This document shows positions 10,224 through 20,000 of a DNA stretch of 64,000 nt, one piece after another. The notes under the pieces are model-generated. The model saw only the letters and a list, made by a program, of their open reading frames with translations, ran no database searches and was not told where the DNA came from. A program made the translations under genes and the position numbers. How positions within the stretch are numbered: the first letter of the stretch is position 1; every line of letters starts with the position of its first letter. The stretch is taken from NCBI GenBank assembly GCA_028688225.1, contig JAQTYQ010000009.1, positions 1 through 64,000 of the forward strand, read 5' to 3'. The DNA comes from Opitutaceae bacterium (lineage in GTDB: Bacteria > Verrucomicrobiota > Verrucomicrobiia > Opitutales > Opitutaceae).

Positions 10224-10301
10224 GGTAGGGCGCTCTGCTGGACAGCAGAGCTGGGCGCGCCGGATTTATCATGCGGACGGCCCCGGCGGTCCGTCCCTAC
10301 C
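10224..10301. repeat. Double-hairpin repeat element, copy 1
   Basis: Outer arms GGTAGGG and CCCTACC enclose two separate hairpins: GCTCTGCTG-GA-CAGCAGAGC and GGACGG...CCGTCC. The same cloverleaf-like plan recurs at 12588-12645 and 14566-14619 with different inner sequences, and with TTGGAGGG arms at 28397-28452. Inner stems covary while the plan stays the same, suggesting selection on structure. Confidence 0.65.
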
Positions 10302-10596
10302 GGCGCTGCCGCGCCGAGGGAAGATAATGGCGGGGTCCGGCCTGCGCTCCGAAGCCTTGGCGAAAGGAGGGCCGCCTTCGCCCTGCGGGCTCCGGCGAGC
10401 CAAGGCGACCCCACCCTCCAACGTCCGGAATTGCAGGGCGGCATCACCCGCCGTTGCCTGCCGGCTTTGGCGGACAAGCCGGATGCCGCCAAATAATGCA
10501 ACATCCGAAATTGCAAGGCGGGATCGATAACGTGATGGCGGCTTGCAATCGCATGAAACACCGCAAGATGTTCTTGCTGCATAACCCAAACACCCC
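10302..10596. other. Repeat-rich spacer before the first CocE-like gene
   Basis: Contains two related short strings, CCGGAATTGCAGGGCGG near 10421 and CCGAAATTGCAAGGCGG near 10507, plus purine-rich degenerate repeats near 10330-10420. No gene is supported; ORFs on both strands here lack motifs. Confidence 0.35.
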
Positions 10597-12465
10597 ATGC
10601 GTGCCCATCGGTTGATTCCATCCCTGGCGAGATTTCTGCAGTCGAAAGTAGCAGCCGACGTCAGGAGGCTGTCGAAAGGTGAGCGACTTGCCTTCAGCCT
10701 CGTTACCTCGGCTGCTACGTGGTCCTGCAGCCAGTGCACGCTGGTGGCGCTTGCCCTGGGGATGGCCGCCGTCGGCCATGCCCAAGACCAATACGCGATC
10801 ATCTTCGAGAACAACGTCGCGATGAAGACGCGCGACGGCGTGACGCTGCGGGCGGATATTTATCGCCCCAAGGCCGATGGGAAATTCCCCGTGCTGCTCG
10901 AACGCACGCCGTACAACAAATATACGAACATCGATTCCGGGTTGAAGGCCGCGGCCCGGGGGTACGTCTGCATCATCCAGGATGTGCGGGGGCGCTTTGC
11001 CTCCGAGGGTAAGTGGTATCCCTTCAAGTACGAATCGCAGGACGGTTATGACGCCGTGGAATGGGCCGCTGCGCTGCCGTACGCAAACGGCAAGGTCGGC
11101 ACGATCGGCGGATCGTATGTAGGCACCACGCAGATGCTCCTGGCCGTCGCTGCGCCGCCCCACCTGGTGGGGATCAATCCGATGATCACGGCCTCCAATT
11201 ATCATGCCCATTGGGCCTATCAGGGCGGCACCTTCATGCAGTTGCTCGCGCAGGCCTGGAGCAGCGTTCTGTCGATCCACGAGCTTGAACGGCGGGTAGG
11301 AGGGACGGCCTTGCCGACCTACTGGGACCTGAAGCGGCCGCCGTCCGAGTATCCCTTGTTGGATCCGGGCACGTCGAAGGGTCTGGCCGATTATTATTTC
11401 GATTGGATCGCCCACCCGACCTACGACGATTATTGGAAACAGTGGTCGATCGAGGAGCGCTTCGACAAGATCACGGTGCCGGCGCTGCACATCGCCGCGT
11501 GGTACGACCTGTTTCAAGACGGCTCCATCCGGAATTACATGGGCATTAAGCGCCAGGGCGGCAGCGCGGCGGCCCGGCAGGGCCAGCGCCTGGTGATCAT
11601 TCCCGGCGGGCATGCCGGTTTCGGCCAGAAAATCGGCGAGGTCGATTTCGGCAAGGATTCGGTGCTGGACACGTGGGGGTACGGCCTGCGCTGGTACGAC
11701 CATCTGCTGAAAGGGATCGACAACGGGATCGCCCAAGAGAAGCCCGTGAAAATCTTCGTCATGGGGAGGAACGTCTGGCGCGACGAGGACGACTGGCCGC
11801 TGGCGCGGGCCAAGCCCACGCGCTACTACCTGCACTCGGAAGGGAAGGCCAATATGCTCAGCGGCGACGGCCGGCTGAGTCTGACGCCTCCCGCCAGCGA
11901 GCCGGCGGACAAATACGTCTACGATCCGAACGATCCCATGCCCACGCATGGCGGCGCGCCCTTGGGGGATTTGGTGAGATACCCGGCCGGTCCGCTTGAT
12001 CAGCGGGCGGTGGAAAGCCGGCCGGACGTGCTGGTTTACACGACGCCCGCCTTCGAACAGGACACGGAGGTGACCGGGCCGGTGAGCCTGGAGCTCTATG
12101 TCAGCTCTTCGGCGGTGGACACGGATTTCACGGGCAAGCTGGTCGATGTATGGCCGAACGGGTTTGCGCAGAACCTGACGGACGGGATTCTGCGCATGCG
12201 CTACCGGGGGTCGATGGAGAAGGTCGAGCTGATGAATCCGGGGGAGGTCTACAAAGTGACGATCGACCTGTGGTCGACGGCAAACGTCTTCCTGGCGGGT
12301 CACAAACTGCGGCTGGAAATCGCGAGCAGCAACTTTCCCCGCTTCGACCGCAATCCCAACACGGGCGACAACCCGGAGAAGGCGACCCGGCACATTCCGG
12401 CCACCAATGTGATCCATCATGACCAGGATCACCCCTCAGCCCTGATCGTGCCGGTTGCGCCCTGA
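10597..12465 (+). CDS. CocE/NonD-family hydrolase (S15-like), secreted
   Basis: 622-residue alpha/beta hydrolase of the X-Pro dipeptidyl-peptidase/CocE group; members cleave proline-penultimate peptides, acylated antibiotics or esters, and the true substrate is unknown. The fold begins with 'MKTRDGVTLRADIYRP'. The nucleophile is Ser173 in 'GTIGGSYVGTTQ', the likely acid is in 'WYDLFQDGS' and the histidine is in 'IPGGHAGFG'. The C-terminal jelly-roll domain contains 'DTDFTGKLVDVWPNG'. A hydrophobic leader ends at 'AAVGHAQ'. The odd point is the N-terminus: residues about 18-41 are encoded by a complete 71-bp palindromic repeat (10648-10718) inserted in frame before the hydrophobic core. No clear Shine-Dalgarno precedes ATG 10597. 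Confidence 0.88.
   Translation: MRAHRLIPSLARFLQSKVAADVRRLSKGERLAFSLVTSAATWSCSQCTLVALALGMAAVGHAQDQYAIIFENNVAMKTRDGVTLRADIYRPKADGKFPVLLERTPYNKYTNIDSGLKAAARGYVCIIQDVRGRFASEGKWYPFKYESQDGYDAVEWAAALPYANGKVGTIGGSYVGTTQMLLAVAAPPHLVGINPMITASNYHAHWAYQGGTFMQLLAQAWSSVLSIHELERRVGGTALPTYWDLKRPPSEYPLLDPGTSKGLADYYFDWIAHPTYDDYWKQWSIEERFDKITVPALHIAAWYDLFQDGSIRNYMGIKRQGGSAAARQGQRLVIIPGGHAGFGQKIGEVDFGKDSVLDTWGYGLRWYDHLLKGIDNGIAQEKPVKIFVMGRNVWRDEDDWPLARAKPTRYYLHSEGKANMLSGDGRLSLTPPASEPADKYVYDPNDPMPTHGGAPLGDLVRYPAGPLDQRAVESRPDVLVYTTPAFEQDTEVTGPVSLELYVSSSAVDTDFTGKLVDVWPNGFAQNLTDGILRMRYRGSMEKVELMNPGEVYKVTIDLWSTANVFLAGHKLRLEIASSNFPRFDRNPNTGDNPEKATRHIPATNVIHHDQDHPSALIVPVAP
10648..10718 (+). repeat. 71-bp asymmetric palindrome, copy 1 (inside a CDS)
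   Basis: Left arm A (GTAGCAGCCGACGTCAGG...) and right arm B (whose complement is GTAGCAGCCGAGGTAACG...) are 24 nt each around a 23-nt loop. The unit is exactly 71 bp, as are the copies at 29749-29819 and 39231-39301. TGCAGTCG precedes arm A, as in the other copies. It lies in frame in the leader region of the first CocE-like gene. Confidence 0.85.
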
Positions 12466-12511
12466 AGGACGGCGGTGCCGGTTTTTCATACTTATTGGCC
12501 AGGAGCATTCC

Positions 12512-14401
12512 ATGCATCTAAATCGACTGATTCTGCCCTTAGCGGCTATCCGGAAACACTGTTTACGCGGAATTTCATTGGGTCTTCGTAGGGGCGCGAT
12601 CTTGTCGCGCCCTCGAAAATGGGCGCAGCAAGCCTGTGCCCCTACCTTAAAACACACACTGGTTGCCGCGACCCTCGGCGTTGCCGCCGTCGGCGGCGCG
12701 CAGGACCAGTATCAGGTCGTCTTTGAAAACAACGTCGCGATGAAGACGCGCGACGGCGTGACGCTGCGGGCGGACATTTACCGACCCAAGGCTGACGGCA
12801 AATTTCCCGTTCTGCTCCAGCGCACGCCTTACGACAAATATCAGCTGGGCGGCATCAATTTTGGACTGAGGGCCGCGGCCCGGGGGTACGTCTGCATCAT
12901 CCAGGATGTGCGGGGCCGCAATGCCTCTGAGGGCGAGTGGTACCCTTTCAAGTACGAATCGCAGGACGGCTACGACGCCGTGGAATGGGCCGCCGCGCTG
13001 CCGTACGCGAACGGCAAGGTCGGCATGTTCGGACTGTCCTACATCGGGGCCACGCAGATGCTCGCCGCCATGGCGTCGCCGCCCCATCTGGCGGGGATAT
13101 TCCCGATCATCACCGCCTCCAACTATTACGGCCACTGGGTCTACCAGGGAGGGGCCTTCGAGCAGTTGTTCAATCAAGCCTGGTGCAGCGCCTTGGCGGT
13201 CCATGAGCTCGGGCGGCGGGCGGGCGGGACGGCCCTGCCGACGTACTGGGACCTGAAGCGGCCGTCGACCGAGTATCCCCTGCTGGAACCGGGCCCAGCA
13301 AAGGGCCTGGCCGGCTATTACTTCGATTGGATCGCCCATCCGGCCTACGACGACTATTGGAAACAGTGGTCGATCGAGGAGCATTTCGACAAAATCACGG
13401 TGCCGGCGCTGCATCTCGCCGCTTGGTACGACATATTTCTGGACGGCTCCCTCCGGAATTATGCGGGCATCAAGCGCCAGGGCGGCAGCGCGGCGGCCCG
13501 GCAGGGCCAGCGCCTCGTGGTCATCCCCGGCGGGCATGCCGGCGTAGGGCCCAAACTGGGCGAGATCGATTTCGGCAAGGATTCGGTGCTGGATTCATGG
13601 GAGCTGGGTCTGCGCTGGTACGACCATCTGTTGAAAGGCATCGACAACGGGATGGCCCGGGAGAAGCCCGTGAGGATCTTCGTCATGGGGAAGAACGTCT
13701 GGCGCGACGAGGACGACTGGCCGCTGGCGCGCGCCAGGCCCACCCGGTACTACCTGCACTCCGAGGGGAAGGCCAACACGCTCAGCGGCGACGGCCGGCT
13801 GAGTCTGGCGCCTCCCACCAGCTCCGCCGCCTCGGCGCGAGCCAGTGAGCCGGCAGACAAATACGTCTACGATCCTGACGATCCCACACCGACGCAGGGC
13901 GGAGCCCTCATCGGTGGTCCTCCCGGTCCCCTCGATCAACGGGCGGTGGAAAGTCGGTCGGACGTGCTGGTCTACACGACCCCGGCCTTCGAACAGGACA
14001 CAGAGGTGACCGGGCCGGTGAGCCTGGAGCTCTATGTCAGCTCTTCGGCGGTGGACACGGATTTCACGGGCAAGCTGGTCGATGTGTGGCCGAACGGATT
14101 TGCGCAGAACCTGACGGACGGGATCTTGCGCATGCGCTACCGGAATTCGATGGAGAAGGCCGAGCTGATGAATCCCGGGGAGGTCTACAAGGTGACGATC
14201 GACCTGTGGTCGACCGCCAATGTCTTTCTGGCGGGTCACAAGCTGCGACTGGAAATCGCGAGCAGCAACTTCCCCCGTTTTGACCGCAATCCCAACACCG
14301 GCGGCGGCCCGGAGAGTTCCGCCGCGCACATTCCGGCCACCAATGTGATCCATCATGACCAGGATCACCCCTCAGCCCTGATTGTGCCGATCGTGCCCTG
14401 A
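12512..14401 (+). CDS. CocE/NonD-family hydrolase (S15-like), secreted, paralogue 2
   Basis: 629 residues, strongly similar to the gene just upstream, so a tandem duplication. ATG 12512 follows a good Shine-Dalgarno (AGGAG at 12501, spacing 6). The catalytic serine is Ser176 in 'MFGLSYIGATQ'; 'VIPGGHAGVG' holds the histidine and the C-terminal jelly-roll contains 'DTDFTGKLVDVWPNG'. Compared with copy 1 the nucleophile elbow is GLSYIG instead of GGSYVG, and an Ala/Ser-rich insert ('SSAASARASEP') sits before the C-terminal domain. A hydrophobic segment ending 'AAVGGAQ' marks the signal peptide. Its n-region is again interrupted by an inserted structured repeat, here the double-hairpin element at 12588-12645. 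Confidence 0.88.
   Translation: MHLNRLILPLAAIRKHCLRGISLGLRRGAILSRPRKWAQQACAPTLKHTLVAATLGVAAVGGAQDQYQVVFENNVAMKTRDGVTLRADIYRPKADGKFPVLLQRTPYDKYQLGGINFGLRAAARGYVCIIQDVRGRNASEGEWYPFKYESQDGYDAVEWAAALPYANGKVGMFGLSYIGATQMLAAMASPPHLAGIFPIITASNYYGHWVYQGGAFEQLFNQAWCSALAVHELGRRAGGTALPTYWDLKRPSTEYPLLEPGPAKGLAGYYFDWIAHPAYDDYWKQWSIEEHFDKITVPALHLAAWYDIFLDGSLRNYAGIKRQGGSAAARQGQRLVVIPGGHAGVGPKLGEIDFGKDSVLDSWELGLRWYDHLLKGIDNGMAREKPVRIFVMGKNVWRDEDDWPLARARPTRYYLHSEGKANTLSGDGRLSLAPPTSSAASARASEPADKYVYDPDDPTPTQGGALIGGPPGPLDQRAVESRSDVLVYTTPAFEQDTEVTGPVSLELYVSSSAVDTDFTGKLVDVWPNGFAQNLTDGILRMRYRNSMEKAELMNPGEVYKVTIDLWSTANVFLAGHKLRLEIASSNFPRFDRNPNTGGGPESSAAHIPATNVIHHDQDHPSALIVPIVP
12588..12645. repeat. Double-hairpin repeat element, copy 2 (inside a CDS)
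   Basis: GTAGGGGC and GCCCCTAC arms enclose GGGCGCGATCTTGTCGCGCCC (hairpin 1) and GGGCGCAGCAAGCCTGTGCCC (hairpin 2). It is read in frame as 'RRGAILSRPRKWAQQACAP' within the leader of the second CocE-like protein. Confidence 0.65.
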
Positions 14402-14445
14402 GAGGCGCAGGGCCGTTTCCTCATGCTTATCTCCAAGATTATTCC

Positions 14446-14565
14446 ATGCACCCAAGTCGGTTGACCCGATTCCCCGGGGCGGCAGGGGCGCTGTTTCGGC
14501 AAGCTCATGGTTCCAAGCCGGGTCGAGGGACTCAGGGCGCTGAGCGGAGTCAATGGGCAAGCAAA
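14446..14565 (+). pseudogene. Stub of a third CocE-like gene (5' end only)
   Basis: The sequence 'TCATGCTTATCTCCAAGATT' followed by ATTCC-ATG-CACCCAAGTCGG closely mirrors the start region of the gene at 12512 ('TCATACTTATTGGCC...' then ATTCC-ATG-CATCTAAATCG). The short frame begins MHPSRLTRFPG, comparable to MHLNRLILPL. Homology then fades and a double-hairpin element follows. This suggests a third tandem copy was deleted, leaving its ribosome-binding and leader region. Confidence 0.5.
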
Positions 14566-14619
14566 GGTAGGGCGCCTTGTCCCAAGGCGCCGCGGCGCTC
14601 TCGGAGAGAGCGCCCTACC
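14566..14619. repeat. Double-hairpin repeat element, copy 3
   Basis: GGTAGGG...CCCTACC arms flank two near-perfect hairpins, GGCGCCTTG-TC-CCAAGGCGCC and GCGCTCTC-GGA-GAGAGCGC. It has the clearest cloverleaf form of the family in this window. Confidence 0.75.
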
Positions 14620-14699
14620 GCCAAATCGCCATCACGTCGATGGCATGGCAATTTTGTGTCGCGAGTAGTTGATCAAACAGTGAACGCTTCCCCCTTATC

Positions 14700-16904
14700 A
14701 TGATCCGTCGCATCAATCTCGAATGGAAAGTGGGCCATGCTCCGTCGGTGGGAGTCAGCCCGGAACGCTGGGTGCCAGCCGTGGTCCCCGGAGCCGTGCA
14801 GCTCGACTGGGCGCGAGCGGAAGGGTGGCCGCCCTATTGGCACGGGAGCAATTGCGCGTCCTACCGGTGGATGGAGGACGTCTTCTGGACGTACCGCGCG
14901 CGGGTGAGCAGCGGCGCCTGCAGCGGCGGCGAAAGGCTTTTGTTCGTGTGTGGCGGCGTCGATTACCGCTTCGACGTCATTTGGGAAGGTCAGGTCGTCC
15001 ATGAGCAGGAGGGCATGTTCACCCCGTTTGAGATCGACCTCACGGACCGGGCGCAGCAGGGCGGTCTTTTGGAAATACGCCTCTATCCCGCACCCAAGGC
15101 CCCTTCCGACAAGGACGATCTGAAACAAGCCCGGCTGAGCGTGAAGCCTCCGGTCGCCTATGGATGGGACTGGCATCCTCGTCTGATTCCGCTGGGCATC
15201 TGGCAGGATACCTACGTGGAGGTCAGGCCGCCGGCGCATTTCCTGGATTGTGAGGTCACTTATTCCCTGGATTCCACGCTGCAAACGGCGCACCTGGAAA
15301 CGGCCGTGACCGCTTCACCGGGGGCGGACGGTCGCGAATGGCGTTGGACGTTGATGGCTCCGTCTGGAGGGCAGGTAGCCCGGGGACAAGGCAGGTTGGC
15401 CGGGGGGCGTGGACGGGACTCGGCGAAGCTGGAGAATCCCGAGCTTTGGTGGCCGCACGATCACGGATCTCAGCCGCTCTATGTGGCGACGTTCGAGCTC
15501 TTGGATCCGTCCGGACAGCCGGTCGAGCGGAGGAATGTGCGCATGGGCTTCCGCCGCGTGAAGCTGGTGATGCACGAAGGGGCTTGGGATTACCCGTCGG
15601 GCTTCCCCAAGTCGCGCAGCCATCCGCCGATCACGCTGGAGATCAACGGACGCGCGATCTTCGCCCGAGGAACCAATTGGGTGCCCCCCGAGATTTTCCC
15701 AGGCACGATCACCACCGAAACCTACCGTCCGCTGCTCAAGCTTGCCCACGATGCCCACCTGAATCTCCTCCGGTCGTGGGGCGGGGGGATCGTCAACAAA
15801 GAGGGGTTCTTTGACCTCTGTGATGAACTCGGCCTCCTGGTCTGGCAGGAGTTCCCCTTGGCTTGTAACCCCTACGAAGATGATCCGGCCTACCTTCGCG
15901 TCCTGGACACGGAATCCCGCTCCATCATCCAGCGGGTCCGCCGCCACCCGTGCCTCGCGATGTGGTGCGGTGGGAATGAGCTTTTCAATTCATGGTCGGG
16001 CATGACGGACCAGTCCCTTGCGCTGAGGCTGTTGAACCGCAACTGTCTCGATCTGGATCCGACCACCCCCTTTATCGCGACGTCACCCCTGGACGGCATG
16101 GGGCATGGCGACTACCGGTTCCGCGACGAGCACGGACAAGAAGTCCATCAGATCTTCTTGAAGTCCAACCATACCGCCTGCCCGGAATTTGGTTGCCCAG
16201 GCCCCTCATCGGTGGAGTACCTCAAACGCTTCATACCCGAATCCGAGTTATGGCCCCTGCGAGCGGATTCGTCCTGGGGCATCCATCACGGCTTGGGGGC
16301 GTGGGGTGGGGAAGCCACGTCGTGGCTGTGTCTCCCTGCTCTGCAGCACTATTTCGGCGAGCCGGCCGGCTTGGAGGCTCTAGTTGCGCAAGGGCAATGG
16401 CTCCAGACCGAGGGTTACAAGGTGATTTACGAGGAGATCCGCCGGAAAAAACCTGTGTGTTCCATGGCGCTCAACTGGTGCTACAACGAGCCCTGGCCAT
16501 CCGCGGCCAACAACAGCATCGTCAACTGGCCGGCCGAGCCCAAGCCGGCCTATCATGCGGTGGCGGCGTCCTGCCGACCCGTCATGGCCAGCGCCCGCAT
16601 CCCGAAGTTTTCGTGGATTGAGGGAGAGGAGTTCGAGGCTGAGCTATGGCTTCTCAATGACTCACCCGCGCCCATTCCGGCGGGCCGCATCGACGTGGTC
16701 ATCGTCGTCGGCGACCTGCAAGCGGAGGTTGGCAAATGGGAGCACCCCGCTGCCAGCCCGAACCGCCATGTGCGCGGCCCGGTCTTGCGCTGGCGCCTCC
16801 CTCGTCCCCAAGGCTCCGATCGTTTCATCCTTCGTCTGCTGGTCGACGGAATCCCGGGACGGGATTCCGCCTATACGATGCCGCTGAAGCCGGTGGACGG
16901 GTAA
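14700..16904 (+). CDS. Glycoside hydrolase family 2, beta-mannosidase-like
   Basis: 734-residue exo-glycosidase expected to release non-reducing mannose, or a similar sugar, from glycans. Domain order is the GH2 sugar-binding sandwich ('VPGAVQLDW', 'GVDYRFDVIWEGQ', 'YGWDWHPRLIPLGIW'), an immunoglobulin-like sandwich, then the TIM barrel with 'NGRAIFARGTNWVPPE', 'NLLRSWGGGIVNKEGFFDLC' and 'HPCLAMWCGGNELFNSW'. Glu427 in 'GGNEL' is the likely acid/base and Glu496 in 'CPEFG' the likely nucleophile. It is shorter than classical beta-mannosidases (about 820-850), with a short C-terminal domain. No signal peptide is seen, so it is probably cytoplasmic and acts on imported oligosaccharides. The same strand and spacing suggest it belongs with the receptor/hydrolase locus. 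Confidence 0.88.
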   Translation: MIRRINLEWKVGHAPSVGVSPERWVPAVVPGAVQLDWARAEGWPPYWHGSNCASYRWMEDVFWTYRARVSSGACSGGERLLFVCGGVDYRFDVIWEGQVVHEQEGMFTPFEIDLTDRAQQGGLLEIRLYPAPKAPSDKDDLKQARLSVKPPVAYGWDWHPRLIPLGIWQDTYVEVRPPAHFLDCEVTYSLDSTLQTAHLETAVTASPGADGREWRWTLMAPSGGQVARGQGRLAGGRGRDSAKLENPELWWPHDHGSQPLYVATFELLDPSGQPVERRNVRMGFRRVKLVMHEGAWDYPSGFPKSRSHPPITLEINGRAIFARGTNWVPPEIFPGTITTETYRPLLKLAHDAHLNLLRSWGGGIVNKEGFFDLCDELGLLVWQEFPLACNPYEDDPAYLRVLDTESRSIIQRVRRHPCLAMWCGGNELFNSWSGMTDQSLALRLLNRNCLDLDPTTPFIATSPLDGMGHGDYRFRDEHGQEVHQIFLKSNHTACPEFGCPGPSSVEYLKRFIPESELWPLRADSSWGIHHGLGAWGGEATSWLCLPALQHYFGEPAGLEALVAQGQWLQTEGYKVIYEEIRRKKPVCSMALNWCYNEPWPSAANNSIVNWPAEPKPAYHAVAASCRPVMASARIPKFSWIEGEEFEAELWLLNDSPAPIPAGRIDVVIVVGDLQAEVGKWEHPAASPNRHVRGPVLRWRLPRPQGSDRFILRLLVDGIPGRDSAYTMPLKPVDG

Positions 16905-17060
16905 GCACGCCGCCTACTTCTGCCCTTTACACCTTGCCGGCCGCCGTTAAAGCAGGCTCAGTCTATCGAAGCTGGGCCTGTGAAACATGAAACAATTAAT
17001 CCCGGCGCACGTCACAAAAGCGTTCCCCGGCGGTCAGATCTTTTTGTCCATTTTAAATCG

Positions 17061-20000
17061 ATGAGAACCAGCATTCAGCGCATCCGGATCGGCGGCAACG
17101 TGTGGCTTCATCCATGTTGGTCCAGTATCCTGCTTCTTTTCACCGCGACCCTCCTGCCGGCGCCGGTCCGGGGTCAGACCACCTACACGCCGTACACCTT
17201 TACCACGCTGGCGGGGCGCGCGAGCATGGGCCATGACGATGGAGCCGCGACGGGTGCGCGCTTCAATCGGGCAACTTCCGTCGCCGTGGACAGCCAGGGC
17301 AACACCTACGTGGCGGACACGGATAACAGCACGATCCGCAAGATCACGCCGGATGGCACGGTGAGCACGTTGGCCGGCTCGCCTGGCGACATCGGCAGCA
17401 CCGATGGCAGCGGCAGTCAGGCAAGGTTCTTTTTCCCCGCCGGCGTGACGGTGGATGCCGCGGACGATATTTATGTGGCCGACACCGGCAACAACACGAT
17501 TCGCAAAATCACGCCGGCGGGCGTGGTCACGACCCTGGCGGGTACGGCCGGCACCAGCGGTTTTACCGACGGAACTGGTGCTGACGCCCGTTTTGATCTG
17601 CCCACCGGTCTGACCGTAGACGACACCAACAACGTCTACGTGGCAGACACGGGCAACAATCTCATCCGTCGGATCACGCCGGCGGGCGTGGTCACCACCT
17701 ATGCCAGCGTAGGCACTCTGCAGAACCGGGGTAGTGTGGACGGGACCGGAAGTGGCGCAAATTTCAACGGTCCGTACAGCACGGTGGTGGACAGCACCGG
17801 CAATCTTTATGTGTCCGATAACGGCAACCATACGATCCGCAAGATCACGCCGGCGGGCGTGGTCACCACTCTGGCAGGCACGGCCGGCACCGCCGGCAGT
17901 GCGGACGGCACGGGCCCGGCGGCGTTGTTGCAAAATCCCACCGGCGTGGCGGTGGACGGCTCCGGTAATATTTACGTGGCCGATACCGGCAACCATACGA
18001 TCCGCAAGATCACGCCGGCGGGCGTGGTCACGACCTTGGCGGGTACGGCCGGCACCGCCGGCAGTGCGGACGGCACGGGCCCGGCGGCGTTGTTGCACAG
18101 TCCCGCCGGCGTGGCGGTGGACAGCGCGGGCAACATTTATGTGTCTGACAACGGCAATTATACGATCCGCAAGATCACGCCGGCGGGCGTGGTCACGACC
18201 CTGGCGGGTACGGCCGGCACCGCCGGCAATGCGGATGGCACCGGCAGCGCCGCGCTTTTCGCCGGTCCGATCGGAATCGGGGTCGACGGTTCGGGTAACG
18301 TCTATGTGGCAGATCCCAGCAACGCCGTGATTCGCAAGATCACGTCGGCGGGCGTGGTCACCACCTTCGCCGGTTATCCCGGCATCCCTGGCACCGTGGA
18401 TGGCACGGGCACGGGTGCGCAGTTCAATTCCCCGATCGGGCTGGCCGTGGACGGCTCCGGCAATATTTATGTGGCGGACACCGGCGGGAATACCATTCGG
18501 AAAATCACTTCGGCGGGCGTCGTCACTACGCTGGCTGGCATCGGGGGCTTGAAAGGCACCACGGATGCCCTCGGAACCGCCGCTCGTTTCAGTTCCCCGA
18601 CGGGCGTGTCCGTCGACAGTGCGGGCAATCTGTATGTCGCGGACTATTCCAACAACCTGATTCGGAAAGTAGCACCCGACGGCACCGTGAGCACGCTGGC
18701 GGGTTCACGTGGGAATGCAGGCTATGTGAATGGTGCGGGCAGTGCCGCGCGGTTCAACTCACCCGGCGGGCTGACCATCGACCATCTGGGAACCCTGTAT
18801 GTGGCGGACACCGGCAACAATACCATCCGGGAAATCAACTCCAGCGGGGTCGTGACCACCTTTGGCGGTTCGGCGGTGGATATCAGCACCCCCTACCGGG
18901 ACGGACTGACCAACATCGCGCGGTTCAACCAACCCGCCGGCGTGGCGGCGGATGATGCCGGCAACCTGTACGTGGCGGATACTGCCAACAGCGTCATCCG
19001 GAAGATCACGCGCGCCGGCGTGGTCAGCACGCTGGCGGGAACAGCCGGGGTGCTCGGCATGACCGACGGGGATGGCGATTCTGCGGTATTCAACCAGCCG
19101 GCCGGAATCGCGGTGGACGGCACCGGCACGGTTTACGTGGCCGACACCCAAAACAGTGCCATCCGTAAAATCACGGCGGCCGGAGTCGTGACCACCTTCG
19201 CTGGCGCCGGACTGGCGGGCAGCAAAGGCTCCACGGACGGCTCTGCCGCCGCTGCGCGGTTTAACGAGCCTTCCGGGATCGCGATCGATCAGGCGGGGAA
19301 TATTTATATCGCCGATACCAACAACAACATGATCCGGAAGATCGCGCCGGACGGCACTGTCACCACCCACAGCAGCAGCACCGGCGTGGGCATCGCGGCG
19401 TCCTATAAGTACCCCACCGGCGTCGTAGTCGATGGTTCCGCCAACATCTATGTCGCCAATTCCCGCAACGCCACGATCGAGAAAATCACTCCTACTCCTG
19501 ACGGGACAATCATCACGCTGGCGGGAACGGCCGCGACCACGGGGAGCGCGGACGGGACGGGCGCACTCGCCCGGTTTGCCCTCCCCCAGGCCATTGCCTT
19601 GGACAATGTCGGCAATCTCTATGTGACCGACACCAACAACCATACCATCCGCAAGGTCACCGCCGCCGGCGGTGTGGTGACGACCCTGGCCGGCACGGCC
19701 GGAACCGCCGGTAGTACGGATGGCACCGGCACGGCGGCGTTGTTCCGCAATCCCGCCGGCGTGGCGGTGGACAGCGCCGGCAATGTCTATGTAGCGGACA
19801 CCGGCAACCATACGATCCGCAAGATCACTGCTGATGGCGTGGTGACGACCCTGGCTGGCACGGCCGTAACCGCCGGTAGTACGGATGGCACCGGCACGGC
19901 GGCGTTGTTCTACAACCCTACCGGCGTGGCGGTGGACAGCGCCGGCAATGTCTATGTAGCGGACACCGGCAACCATGTCATCCGCAAGGTCACCTCTGCC

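Noticed and set aside
10444-12432. 662-residue minus-strand ORF opposite the first CocE-like gene
   Set aside because: Shadow of the hydrolase gene; no start site or domain.
17860-18230. Regularly spaced near-identical repeats suggesting a CRISPR array
   Set aside because: The repeats are about 170 bp apart and encode NHL blades in one open frame; there is no 20-50-nt repeat/spacer pattern and no cas gene.
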